Source: Lachnospiraceae bacterium
GTDB lineage: Bacteria; Bacillota; Clostridia; Lachnospirales; Lachnospiraceae
Length of the DNA: 64,000 bases
Assembly: GCA_009911185.1 (NCBI GenBank)
Contig: QXWW01000023.1
Span: 1-64,000 of the forward strand
Direction of reading: 5' to 3'
Shown one piece after another: positions 8,687 to 17,694 of the stretch; within the stretch, counting starts at the first letter, position 1, and each line of letters starts with the position of its first letter. The notes under the pieces were generated by a model. It searched no databases and was not told the DNA's origin. It was given only the letters and a program-made list of their open reading frames with translations. The position numbers and the translations under genes are program-made.

Positions 8687-10237
8687 ATGAATCAGGGAAA
8701 GTGGTTTATCAAACAGGGAATAATTTTATCGTTACTTTCTATTGCTGTTGCAATTTTTTCTTTTGTCAAAGAAGCAGTTTTTGCAAATTATTTTGGAACT
8801 TCTTCCGCAGCAGATGCATATACCATTGCGATTCAGATTCCTGAAATACTATTTGCTGTAGTGTGGAATGCGATCAATGCGATCGTCATTCCTTTATATA
8901 CGGAAAAATATTATAAGGAAGGCAAAAAAGAAGCGTCGTATTTCATATCCAATTTGGTGATGCTTTTTTCCCTGGGTGCAATCGTACTTTTGGTTTTTGA
9001 GGAGATTTTTGCAGATGAAATTATCTTTCTTTTTTCCCCTGGCTTAACCGGCGAGACTCATGATTTAGCCGTGTCATTAATGAGATGCATTTTGCCAATG
9101 CTGTTTTTTGAAGGGATAATACGAATTAGTGTCGGTATTTTGAATGTGCATGAGCAATTTATTGCTCCTAAATTCATTAATACAATTAGAAATATAGGGG
9201 TAATCGTCGGCTTAACACTATTTGCAAAAAAATTTGGTGTTTTTGTAGCTGCATATGGATTGTTATCCGGCATTATAATTGAATGTATAGTTTGCTTAAT
9301 TTTTACTTTTAAATATGAGAAATATCAAGTTCATCTGGATTTTAAAGATCCCAGTCTGCGAAAGGCAGGAAAAATGACGATTCCTGTAATTATTGGAATT
9401 GGGGCGAGTGATATAAATCAAATTGCTGATAAAATGGTGGCTTCTTTTTTGGATAGCGGCAGCATCTCATCTTTAAATTATGCGACAAAACTAAGTTCAA
9501 TTGTAGAAGTTATTTTTTTAAGCAATATAGTTACACTGATGTATCCTACATATTCAAAGTTGATTTCTACAGGAAAAATGCCTGAGTTGGCTCAGGCATA
9601 TACGAAAACAATAAAAACTACGATTCTTATAAGTATGCCTATTGTTTTTGGAGGAGCGTTTTTATGTAATGAAATTGTTTCCCTTGCATTTAAGAGAGGG
9701 GTTTTTGATGATTCTTCCGCTATGGTTGTAGGAGGGCTTTTTGCTTTCTATTTAATTGGATGTTTGTTTAATACCATAAGATTAGTAGCAGTCAAATTGT
9801 TTACGGCGTTTTGTGATACCAGAACACCAATGATAAATTCTATGGCAGGAGCAATGCTGAATGTTATTCTTAATATTGCATTATCATACTATTTGGGGGC
9901 TGTGGGATTAGCGCTGGCGACTACAATTTCAACTGGCGTTGTAGGACTTATATTACTGAAACAAGTGAAAGCAAAAGTTGTTGAAGTTGAATATAAGTCA
10001 ACAGTTGTTATAGTTGTAAAAAGTATGGCGGCAGCGCTGGTGATGTCAATCATTTTGTTTGGTATTAAAAGGGGATTTCTTTCAGGTGTCAGCCTCAACG
10101 CGGCTATACCTGTTTTAGTGTACGTATTGTTTTCTGTTGTTGTTGGGGCTTTAGCATATGTACTAATGTTATTTGTGTTGAAAATACCAGAGGTGCAGGG
10201 GCTTTACAAAGAAATTAAAAAGCGGTTCAGAGGGTGA
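8687..10237 (+). CDS. MurJ/MviN-like flippase (Wzx role)
   Basis: 516 residues with about 14 hydrophobic helices, of the MOP flippase superfamily. The N-terminal SFVKEAVFANYFGTSSAADAY segment and the later ASDINQIADKMVASFLDSG resemble MurJ/MviN. Within this locus it most likely flips the undecaprenyl-linked repeat unit, and MurJ-like proteins often do this in Firmicutes capsule loci. A housekeeping lipid II role cannot be excluded from sequence. AAGAGGAAT precedes the ATG. Confidence 0.85.
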   Translation: MNQGKWFIKQGIILSLLSIAVAIFSFVKEAVFANYFGTSSAADAYTIAIQIPEILFAVVWNAINAIVIPLYTEKYYKEGKKEASYFISNLVMLFSLGAIVLLVFEEIFADEIIFLFSPGLTGETHDLAVSLMRCILPMLFFEGIIRISVGILNVHEQFIAPKFINTIRNIGVIVGLTLFAKKFGVFVAAYGLLSGIIIECIVCLIFTFKYEKYQVHLDFKDPSLRKAGKMTIPVIIGIGASDINQIADKMVASFLDSGSISSLNYATKLSSIVEVIFLSNIVTLMYPTYSKLISTGKMPELAQAYTKTIKTTILISMPIVFGGAFLCNEIVSLAFKRGVFDDSSAMVVGGLFAFYLIGCLFNTIRLVAVKLFTAFCDTRTPMINSMAGAMLNVILNIALSYYLGAVGLALATTISTGVVGLILLKQVKAKVVEVEYKSTVVIVVKSMAAALVMSIILFGIKRGFLSGVSLNAAIPVLVYVLFSVVVGALAYVLMLFVLKIPEVQGLYKEIKKRFRG

Positions 10238-10278
10238 TGAAGAGAAAGAATAAACGATGAAGCAGAGTTTTGATGTGC

Positions 10279-10307
10279 TTGAAAAAGGGTATCTTTTCTA
10301 GTATAAT
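10279..10307 (+). promoter_or_regulatory. Sigma-A promoter inside the polysaccharide locus
   Basis: TTGAAA (10279-10284) and TATAAT (10302-10307) with exactly 17 bases between, an almost ideal vegetative promoter. It lies in the 200-base gap after the flippase. It would give the aminotransferase/FemAB/neu genes a transcription start separate from the genes upstream. Confidence 0.75.
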
Positions 10308-10440
10308 GATGCCTAAACAGTAAAATGAGTATCCAACTGAATAATAATTGTCATACATTTTTGTACAAATGCGGCAAAATTTGAATATTAATATACCGGT
10401 AGCCAGGAATACCGATATAAAAATAGTAGGGGAAGGCAAA

Positions 10441-11508
10441 ATGCAGAAAAGGGAAATAGGAAGTGAATTTCATATTGATACAGAAAGAAAAGGCACTGAA
10501 AAAACGAAGTTTAATGTCTTTGACTATTTAGCAGAATTTTATACAGCCTATTTTGACAGTGGAAGAAGTGCGCTGAGATCTTTGTTGGAGAATCTAAGTT
10601 TTCAAACAGTGTTACTTCCAGATTATATTTGTGAATCAGTGAGACTATGCTTTTCCAGGGAAATAAAAGTTGTATACTATCATATTAATGATGAGTTCTG
10701 TGTAGATTGGGATGATTTATTAAAAAAATGTGACTCAGATATCGATATAGTATATTTGCATTATTTTAATGGTTATTTGGGGAGAGAATATGATTATGAT
10801 ACGCTTCTTGCTTTAAAAGAAAAGAATAATTTTATTATTATTGAGGACACCACGCACAGTTTTCTTAGTGCTGCAAGAACGGTAGGAGATTACTGTATCT
10901 GTAGTTTGAGAAAGTGGTTTCCTGTTGCAGATGGCGGTGTACTATATTCAAAAAAAGCTTTTTTGGAACATCAGTATGAAAAGAATAAATGGGCAAAAAA
11001 GAAAAGGCAGGCAATGTCAGATAAAACGAGATATTTGCAGGGGGATAGAACTATAGACAAGCAAAGTTTTTTAACTTCTTTTATGGAAGCAGAGGAACTA
11101 TTAGATATGCAGTCTCGTCCACGCGCGATATCTGAGCAATCTTGTGAAGCGTTAAAATATATAGATATTCAGGAGGTTATTCAAAGAAGACGTCAGAATT
11201 TTGCAATTTTAAATGAGCAGTTGCAGTGTACAAAAGTTGCTTGTAATGGGATAAACCAGGTGCCGTTATTTTTTACGATATGTACGGAGCAAAGGGATAA
11301 TATAAGAAAATTCCTGATTAGAAATAACATTTATTGTCCCATACACTGGCCTTTGTTTGATGAATTGAAATGCGTAAAAGGTTCAGTTGTGAAGAATAAG
11401 AAGGAGCTTTCCATTCCCATTGATCAGCGATATGAAGTGGACGATATGATATATCTGTCAGTAAAGTTTATGGAATATGCAGAGTGTAAGAATAAAGGAG
11501 AAATATAA
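10441..11508 (+). CDS. DegT-like PLP-dependent aminotransferase, atypical
   Basis: About 355 residues (start at ATG 10441 behind GGGGAAGG; an in-frame TTG lies 93 bases upstream). A DegT/DnrJ-like fold is suggested by DSGRSALRSLLENL near the N-terminus, IIEDTTHSFLSA (the E-D-x-x-H PLP segment) and SLRKWFPVADGG, whose lysine should form the Schiff base. It is shorter and more divergent than EpsN. It is followed with no gap by a FemAB-like acyltransferase, a pairing that suggests amination of a sugar followed by N-acylation, perhaps with an amino acid. The substrate is unknown. Confidence 0.75.
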   Translation: MQKREIGSEFHIDTERKGTEKTKFNVFDYLAEFYTAYFDSGRSALRSLLENLSFQTVLLPDYICESVRLCFSREIKVVYYHINDEFCVDWDDLLKKCDSDIDIVYLHYFNGYLGREYDYDTLLALKEKNNFIIIEDTTHSFLSAARTVGDYCICSLRKWFPVADGGVLYSKKAFLEHQYEKNKWAKKKRQAMSDKTRYLQGDRTIDKQSFLTSFMEAEELLDMQSRPRAISEQSCEALKYIDIQEVIQRRRQNFAILNEQLQCTKVACNGINQVPLFFTICTEQRDNIRKFLIRNNIYCPIHWPLFDELKCVKGSVVKNKKELSIPIDQRYEVDDMIYLSVKFMEYAECKNKGEI

Positions 11509-12576
11509 ATGATTGAGTTGATAAGGTATGATGAGCCTGATAAATGGAACGATATCGTAAATACATATGAAAAAGGAGACATTTACTATAAATGTGAGTA
11601 TTCGGTTTCATTTATGAAGAATGAAGATGGTACACCATATCTTTTGTCTTATGAAGGAAATGACTGCAGATTGTGTTATCCTATTATCGAAAAAGATATT
11701 GCAGATTTTGCGGCGTTCCAAAATAGTTTAGAACATGGAAAATATTTTGATTGGAATACACCATATGGATATGGTGGCCCCTTAACAGAGGTGGAAAAAC
11801 TGTCAGTAAGTCAGCAGGAGGATTTTAAAAAAGAGTTATATGAGCTAGCAGGGGAGAGAAATGTAATAACGCAGTTTGTAAGATTTCATCCACTATTACA
11901 GAACCAGAAGGCGTGTGATGAGGTCATTGAGCATGTTTATATCAAGGATACGATTTTCATTGACTTGGATACGCAGGAAGATTTGTTGATTCAAATGGAT
12001 ACAAAGAACAGAAATCTCGTTCGTAAAGCTATTAAGAACAATATTGTGATCAAACATGATGATGGAAAATGCATTGACGAATTTATGAAGATATATGGAA
12101 TCACTATGAATCGCGATAATGCCAGGGATTTCTATTACTTTCCCAGGAGTTATTATGAATACATAAGAGAAAATATGACCGCACAGACAGAATATTTTTA
12201 CGCATATAAAGGCGAAACTATGGTTGCAGCGTCTATTTTCTTTTATAGCGGACAAAATATGCATTATCACTTATCAGGAAATTTGCTGGAATACAGAACA
12301 TTTGCTCCTACCAATCTTATACTTTATGAGGCAGCAAACTGGGGGAGAGAAAAGGGGATGAAGGCGCTTCATCTTGGAGGCGGAGTTGGTGTCGAAGATA
12401 GTTTGTTCCACTTTAAAAAACAGTTTAATAAAAATGGACGTATAGGTTTTCATATAGGAAGAAATATTTTTTCTCCAGATAAGTACAGAGAATTACTTTA
12501 TAAACGACAGCAGGTAACACCTGAGTTTGATGTAAATAATTCGTATTATATTCAGTATAGAAAACCTGAGTTATAA
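11509..12576 (+). CDS. FemAB/GNAT-like acyltransferase
   Basis: 355 residues resembling the FemAB/FemX peptidyl- or aminoacyltransferases, which are double GNAT folds. Recognisable parts are the N-terminal YGYGGPLTE, the central NRNLVRKAIKN segment typical of FemX-like proteins, and the C-terminal HYHLSGNLLEYRTFAPTNLI and LHLGGGVG, which form the acyl-binding core. It begins one base after the preceding stop, so the two genes are translationally coupled. The likely job is N-acylation of the amino sugar made by the neighbouring aminotransferase. Donor and acceptor are not known. Confidence 0.75.
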   Translation: MIELIRYDEPDKWNDIVNTYEKGDIYYKCEYSVSFMKNEDGTPYLLSYEGNDCRLCYPIIEKDIADFAAFQNSLEHGKYFDWNTPYGYGGPLTEVEKLSVSQQEDFKKELYELAGERNVITQFVRFHPLLQNQKACDEVIEHVYIKDTIFIDLDTQEDLLIQMDTKNRNLVRKAIKNNIVIKHDDGKCIDEFMKIYGITMNRDNARDFYYFPRSYYEYIRENMTAQTEYFYAYKGETMVAASIFFYSGQNMHYHLSGNLLEYRTFAPTNLILYEAANWGREKGMKALHLGGGVGVEDSLFHFKKQFNKNGRIGFHIGRNIFSPDKYRELLYKRQQVTPEFDVNNSYYIQYRKPEL

Positions 12577-12601
12577 AAATATAAAAATCCGAGGGAAAAG
12601 A

Positions 12602-13768
12602 ATGAAAATAGGTATTGTCACCACAACAAGAGCCGAGTATGGACTTTTAAAACCATTGATAAGAAAAATTAATGAAGACTTTGAAACAGAATTGAATTTA
12701 ATTGTTACCGGCACGCATTTATTAAATGAATATGGATTAACTGTTAAATATATTGAAGAAGATGGATTTCCCATAGCCTCGAAGGTATTTGTAAATATTT
12801 GCACAAAAGATTCTGTTGCGGTATCTCAGACAATGGGACGATATTTCTTGGCTTTTGCAGGTGTTTTTGAAAAGTTAGAATTAGATTTTTTAATTGTGTT
12901 AGGCGATCGTTATGAGTTAATTCCGATTTGCTATTGTGCCGTAAATGCAAAAGTGCCGATAGCGCATATTTCCGGAGGAGAAATAACGGAAGGCGCGATA
13001 GATGATACGGTCAGACACTGTGTGACAAAACTGAGTTACCTTCATTTCCCGGCATGTGAGACTTATAGGAAAAGAATCATACAGTTAGGAGAAGCTCCAA
13101 ATCGTGTGTTTAATGTTGGAGATCCAGGCGTCGAAAATGTGCGCATGATGGAACTTATATCAGAAATGGAATTAAGAAAAATATTAAATTTAGAGGAGGG
13201 GCCATATTTTTCAGTTATATTTCATCCCATAACGTTAGATGATATGAAACCAGAAGAACAAATTCAGCATTTATTGGCGGCGTTAGATAAATTTACCAAA
13301 ATTCAATTTGTAATTATGAAGGCAAACGCGGATTCAGGCGGACAAAAAATTAACGATTATTTGGAAACTTTTGTAGAAAGTCATAAGAATTGTAAACTGT
13401 TTTCTTCATTAAGAATAGAAGAGTTTTTAAGTCTGCAAAAATACTCACTGGGTTTAATCGGAAATTCCTCTAGCGGAATTGTTGAAACCCCATGTTTTGG
13501 TATTCCGACAGTAAATATTGGAGACAGGCAAAAAGGTCGGTTATTTGCGGATAGTATTATATCCTGTAATATTAATGAGCATGAAATCATAAAGGCCATA
13601 AACCTGGCATTAACGGATAAATTCAGAGAGAGAGCCAGACAAACGATTAATCCGTATGGATCGGGTCAGACTTCAGCAGAAATCTTGAGGTATATAAAAA
13701 AGTTTGTCAGGGAAAAAAGTGTTAATTTAAAGAAAACATTTTATGATTTAAAGGATGAGGACATATGA
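12602..13768 (+). CDS. neuC: UDP-N-acetylglucosamine 2-epimerase (hydrolysing), NeuC-like
   Basis: 388 residues with the NeuC start KIGIVTTTRAEYGLLKPL, VLGDRYELI (about residues 98-106), AHISGGE and the late LIGNSSSGIVETP nucleotide-binding segment. NeuC converts UDP-GlcNAc to ManNAc and UDP, the first step of sialic acid synthesis. The homologue LegG does the same with UDP-diNAc-bacillosamine for legionaminic acid, and the two are hard to separate by eye. It overlaps neuA by four bases (ATGA). Confidence 0.88.
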   Translation: MKIGIVTTTRAEYGLLKPLIRKINEDFETELNLIVTGTHLLNEYGLTVKYIEEDGFPIASKVFVNICTKDSVAVSQTMGRYFLAFAGVFEKLELDFLIVLGDRYELIPICYCAVNAKVPIAHISGGEITEGAIDDTVRHCVTKLSYLHFPACETYRKRIIQLGEAPNRVFNVGDPGVENVRMMELISEMELRKILNLEEGPYFSVIFHPITLDDMKPEEQIQHLLAALDKFTKIQFVIMKANADSGGQKINDYLETFVESHKNCKLFSSLRIEEFLSLQKYSLGLIGNSSSGIVETPCFGIPTVNIGDRQKGRLFADSIISCNINEHEIIKAINLALTDKFRERARQTINPYGSGQTSAEILRYIKKFVREKSVNLKKTFYDLKDEDI

Positions 13769-14472
13769 AAACAATAGCAATCATACCGGCCAGAAGCGGA
13801 TCAAAGGGACTAAAAAATAAAAATATCATAGATGTATGCGGCAGACCTCTTATTGATTATACAATAAAAGCAGCATTGAGGTCAGCATGTTTTGATACGG
13901 TTATGGTTTCCACAGATTCAGAAGAATACGCCCATATTTCTCAAGCTTGCGGAGCAGATGTTCCTTTTTTACGTTCGGAATTTACTGCAAGTGATATTGC
14001 CGGAACATGGGATGTTGTCAGAGAGGTTTTAATTAATTATCAAAATATGGGACAGACATTTGCGTATGTTGCAGTTTTACAGCCGACTTCTCCTTTACGC
14101 AGTGCGGCGGATATTAAGGGTGCATATAATATGTTGCGGAAAGAAGGAGTAAGTAATGTTGTGTCAGTTACCAATACGGCGCATCCGGTGCAATGGTGCT
14201 TTACATTAGACCATACGCTCTCTCTTAAGAATTATGCAGATTCTCCGTATGTCGCGATGCGCAGGCAAGAATTAGAACCATTTTACCAGGAGAATGGGGC
14301 AATATATATTGTAAATGCAGAAAAGATTATGGATAAAAATTATAATATATATAAGGATCAATGCTATGCGTTTATTATGCCCAGAGAACGGTCGATTGAT
14401 ATAGATGAGGAAATTGACCTTATAGTACTGAAGGCTATGATTCAAAGTTCGAGATCATGTGAGGAGGAATGA
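13765..14472 (+). CDS. neuA: CMP-nonulosonate cytidylyltransferase, NeuA-like
   Basis: 235 residues with the cytidylyltransferase signature IIPARSGSKGLKNKNI at the N-terminus, QPTSPLR in the middle and the late DIDEEIDL metal-site region. It activates the nonulosonic acid made by NeuB with CTP to give the CMP-sugar used by the transferase. Short form without the C-terminal esterase domain of some streptococcal enzymes. It overlaps neuC by four bases and the acetyltransferase by four bases. LegF or PseF specificity cannot be excluded. Confidence 0.9.
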   Translation: MKTIAIIPARSGSKGLKNKNIIDVCGRPLIDYTIKAALRSACFDTVMVSTDSEEYAHISQACGADVPFLRSEFTASDIAGTWDVVREVLINYQNMGQTFAYVAVLQPTSPLRSAADIKGAYNMLRKEGVSNVVSVTNTAHPVQWCFTLDHTLSLKNYADSPYVAMRRQELEPFYQENGAIYIVNAEKIMDKNYNIYKDQCYAFIMPRERSIDIDEEIDLIVLKAMIQSSRSCEEE

Positions 14473-14966
14473 TCATGGTTAAAATAAGACTGGCAAAGTT
14501 GGATGATTTTGATTTTTTTTATGAAATGAAGTGTGAGGATATAAATATATTTTGGACGGGGCATGGGACCAAACCGGAAAGAGAAAATTTGTATTCCTTT
14601 TTTAAAACTGCAATAAATAACGCAGATCATAGAGAAGCAAGAAAGATTTACATCATAGAAGATGATGGAAGGAAAGTCGGACATTTATACATTATACCGG
14701 AGGGGACATGTTTTGAACTAGCGACGGCGGTTATACAACAGCAGCAAGGAAAAGGATATGCAAGAAAAGCAATTGCACTTGGACTTGATGAGGGAAAGAA
14801 TAGAGGATATAAAAAAATGGTTACCTCAATTCGTGAGGATAATATTGCTTCTATGAAAGCGTATACCTCCTGTGGGGTGAGGGTAACAGATAAATTTAAA
14901 ATGGTATATATTCCAAAATTAGAAAAAGAAGTGAAAATGTATTTTGTGGAGAAAGAATTAGATTAA
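14469..14966 (+). CDS. GNAT-family N-acetyltransferase of the nonulosonate module
   Basis: 165 residues of the RimI/RimJ-like GNAT fold, with the acetyl-CoA loop QQQGKGYARKAI (about residues 88-99) and the C-terminal VTSIREDNIASMKAY segment. It starts inside the neuA stop (ATGA) behind GAGGAGG. Its place between neuA and neuB suggests N- or O-acetylation of the nonulosonic acid or its precursor, comparable in role to LegH, PseH or NeuD although not clearly any of these. Confidence 0.75.
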   Translation: MIMVKIRLAKLDDFDFFYEMKCEDINIFWTGHGTKPERENLYSFFKTAINNADHREARKIYIIEDDGRKVGHLYIIPEGTCFELATAVIQQQQGKGYARKAIALGLDEGKNRGYKKMVTSIREDNIASMKAYTSCGVRVTDKFKMVYIPKLEKEVKMYFVEKELD

Positions 14967-14981
14967 GCAGAGGTTTGATAT

Positions 14982-15995
14982 ATGCAAAACACAAGTTGGG
15001 ATAGATGTATGATTATAGCGGAAGCCGGGGTAAATCATAATGGGAAACTGGAATTAGCGTTACGATTATGTAATGAAGCGAAAAAGGCAGGCGCCGATGT
15101 TGTCAAGTTTCAAACATGGAAAACGGAAAAAATAATTACGCAAAATGTTGCCCAAGCAGATTATCAGACCCATAATACGGGCGTGGAAGAGTCGCAATTT
15201 GATATGCTAAAGAAGTTAGAGCTATCTTATGATGATTTTAGAAAGATTAAAAAGCATTGTGATGAGATAGGAATTATCTTTTCTTCAACAGCGGATGAAG
15301 AAGAAAGTTTGGATTTTTTAATAAGTATTGGCATTCCATTTATTAAAGTAGGATCAGGAGATATAGGCAATATTTCATTTTTACGTTATATCGGAAGCAA
15401 GAATCTACCTGTTATTATGAGTACTGGCATGAGTACCTTGGCAGATGTGGATATTTCGTTAAACGCTTTGCGAAAGGGAGGGGCTGAAAAAATTGCGCTA
15501 TTGCATTGTACAACTAATTATCCATGTCCATATGAAGAAGTAAATTTAAAATCTATGCTTACATTAAGAGATGCATTTCATCTGTCAGTAGGATATTCTG
15601 ATCATACTATGGGAAGAGATACCGCGGTGGCGGCAACTGCATTGGGTGCAACGATAATAGAAAAACATTTTACACTTGATTGTAATATGGAAGGTCCAGA
15701 TCATGCAGCTAGTACAGAACCAAGGCAATTTGCAGAATTGGTACGGGCAGTCAGACGTGTGGAAACAGTTTTGGGCAATGGAATAAAACAACCGACGCAT
15801 ACCGAAAAAGAAATTGCCAAAGTTGTTACAAAAAGAATTGTTGCGTCAAAGGATATAAGAAGAGGAGAAGTTTTTACAGCAGACAATCTTTGTGTGAAAA
15901 GGAATGATATAGGCATGAAAGCAGCGCAATGGGATAGGATGATAGGGAAAATTGCACAGAAGGCGTATCAGGTTGATGAAGGCATTGTGATTTAG
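14982..15995 (+). CDS. neuB: N-acetylneuraminate/nonulosonate synthase, NeuB-like
   Basis: 337 residues. The TIM-barrel NeuB domain starts IIAEAGVNHNGKLELA (residues 12-27) and includes KVGSGDIGN, STGMSTLADV, GYSDHTMG and EKHFTLD. A C-terminal SAF (antifreeze-like) domain covers about the last 60 residues (RIVASKDIRRGEVFTADNL). The enzyme condenses ManNAc or a 4-acetamido-6-deoxy analogue with PEP. It completes a NeuC-NeuB-NeuA route. Neu5Ac versus legionaminic acid is not settled by the sequence. Confidence 0.9.
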   Translation: MQNTSWDRCMIIAEAGVNHNGKLELALRLCNEAKKAGADVVKFQTWKTEKIITQNVAQADYQTHNTGVEESQFDMLKKLELSYDDFRKIKKHCDEIGIIFSSTADEEESLDFLISIGIPFIKVGSGDIGNISFLRYIGSKNLPVIMSTGMSTLADVDISLNALRKGGAEKIALLHCTTNYPCPYEEVNLKSMLTLRDAFHLSVGYSDHTMGRDTAVAATALGATIIEKHFTLDCNMEGPDHAASTEPRQFAELVRAVRRVETVLGNGIKQPTHTEKEIAKVVTKRIVASKDIRRGEVFTADNLCVKRNDIGMKAAQWDRMIGKIAQKAYQVDEGIVI

Positions 15996-16032
15996 AAGAA
16001 TAAGAGATAATAATGATATGGAGGAAATTTTA

Positions 16033-17454
16033 ATGGAAATACATGAGAGAGTGGACAGAGAGATAAATTTACTGGAAATATTTTGGAATATTTTGCTTAG
16101 TTGGAGAAGAATTGTTTGTTTCGGTGTTTTTTTTGCCATATTAATTAGTGGAATGCGGTATTTTCTGGATACCAGAGCCTATCGTACTTTACAGAATATT
16201 AATATTGAAGAAGAGAAAGAAGAATTAGAAGATAAAGAAATAGAACAGTTGTCTAATTCCATTGACTTGCAGAAACGTATAGATGAATATGAGAATTATC
16301 TGGATAAGTCAACGTTAATGCAGATTGATCCTTATAAAAAACCTGTGGTGGAGCAGCAATATTTTATACAGTCGGATTATACGATCAATTATACGAAAGA
16401 CAGTCAGCGGGATTATACACCAGAACTTGCATCCATGTACTGCAATTATATTACAGGCGGGGAGTTAGGGAAAAAAGTAATTGAGGAAGCCGGGCTTACT
16501 GTCAGTTTGGAGGATTTTGTAGAGCTGATTTCTGTAGGGAGAGCTCCAGGAGAGGATAGTGGCAGTATCTTTCTTAGCATTAGCTATCCAGATACAGAAA
16601 AACTTGAAAAGATATCTAATGTAGTGAAAACATTATTAGAGCAGAAATCAGCGGAATGGCAGCAGATAGGTTCCCATGAGTTAAAATTGATAGAGGAATC
16701 TGAGAGTATAGTTGTAGATGCGTCATTGGCAGAGAGAAAAAACACAATTGCTAATAACATAACCTCACTTAACGCACAGCTAAATGTTTTGAAAGCAAGT
16801 ATGTCTTCCCAGCTTTTGACGTTATTTGATTTGGAAATGGGCCAAATACGAGGGGAAGAATTAAAAGAAAATGAGGTTCCAGAGTTCAGTATCGTATATA
16901 TAATATTAGGTGCGATTATTGGATTTCTTCTTGTTTGTATTTGGATTGTTTGTAAAGTGATATTTACGCCAAAATTGCAAAGTGCGGAGGAAATACGCAG
17001 CTTATACAGGGTACGTTTATTGGGAGTTATAAAAGTTAGTGAACAAAAGAAACGTTTTTTATCAGTAATTGATAATCTGATTTTTAGAGTAAGAAATCGG
17101 GGCAGGGGAGAAGTATCAATAGATCAGCAGATCAAAGTAATCTCCGCCAATGTTTTGCTTTCCTGTAAACAAGAGGGAATTGATTCCATTTATATTACAG
17201 GGAGTGAATACGAGAAGGCTGATAAGATGATTTTGGATAAACTGAGAAAAGAATTTTCTGTGCATAATATCAAAGTGAAAGACGGAGGTAATATGTCATA
17301 CGATGCGGTTTCTTTGCAGGCAGGCATGGAGATTGGTCATATTTTGTTGGTGGAGCAAAAGGGCGTGTCGCTTTATGAGGAAATATATAATGAACTGGAT
17401 TTGATAAAAGAGTATCATAGCAGCATTTTAGGGGTTGTTGTGCTGGATGCATAG
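16033..17454 (+). CDS. Wzz/CapA-like polysaccharide co-polymerase with a kinase-like tail lacking the P-loop
   Basis: About 473 residues. The Wzz-type N-terminus (LEIFWNILLSWRRIVCFGVF, TM1 near residues 19-42) leads to a coiled extracellular region and a second membrane helix (about residues 287-312), then a cytoplasmic tail of about 160 residues. The tail ends HILLVEQKGVSLYEEIYNEL and ILGVVVLDA like the end of a bacterial tyrosine kinase (CpsD/Wzc) but contains no GxxxxGK[ST] Walker A motif. It probably sets chain length without catalysing phosphorylation. ATG 16033 is chosen because GGAGG (16020-16024) overlaps the alternative ATG at 16018. Confidence 0.75.
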   Translation: MEIHERVDREINLLEIFWNILLSWRRIVCFGVFFAILISGMRYFLDTRAYRTLQNINIEEEKEELEDKEIEQLSNSIDLQKRIDEYENYLDKSTLMQIDPYKKPVVEQQYFIQSDYTINYTKDSQRDYTPELASMYCNYITGGELGKKVIEEAGLTVSLEDFVELISVGRAPGEDSGSIFLSISYPDTEKLEKISNVVKTLLEQKSAEWQQIGSHELKLIEESESIVVDASLAERKNTIANNITSLNAQLNVLKASMSSQLLTLFDLEMGQIRGEELKENEVPEFSIVYIILGAIIGFLLVCIWIVCKVIFTPKLQSAEEIRSLYRVRLLGVIKVSEQKKRFLSVIDNLIFRVRNRGRGEVSIDQQIKVISANVLLSCKQEGIDSIYITGSEYEKADKMILDKLRKEFSVHNIKVKDGGNMSYDAVSLQAGMEIGHILLVEQKGVSLYEEIYNELDLIKEYHSSILGVVVLDA

Positions 17455-17467
17455 ACGATTTTCATAC

Positions 17468-17503
17468 GACAGAAATCCCCGATATTATTCAGGGATTTCT
17501 GTC
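17468..17503 (+). terminator. Hairpin terminator closing the polysaccharide operon
   Basis: A perfect 12-bp inverted repeat, GACAGAAATCCC (17468-17479) and GGGATTTCTGTC (17492-17503), with a 12-base loop, 13 bases after the co-polymerase stop. The following tract is AT-rich but not a clean T run. Confidence 0.65.
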
Positions 17504-17694
17504 AAATTAATTTATATGAATTATACTCCAATATAGTAACAATCGAGCAGGTCAGATTATGACACTTTTTGTAAAAATTTGTAACTTTATATTGTAAATT
17601 TATTCTGCAAATTTGAAAAGCACTCTTGAAAGATATGTTTTTCTATGCTACATTTATAATAACAAGTTGGCAGTGAAAGGAAATGGAGGGAAGA

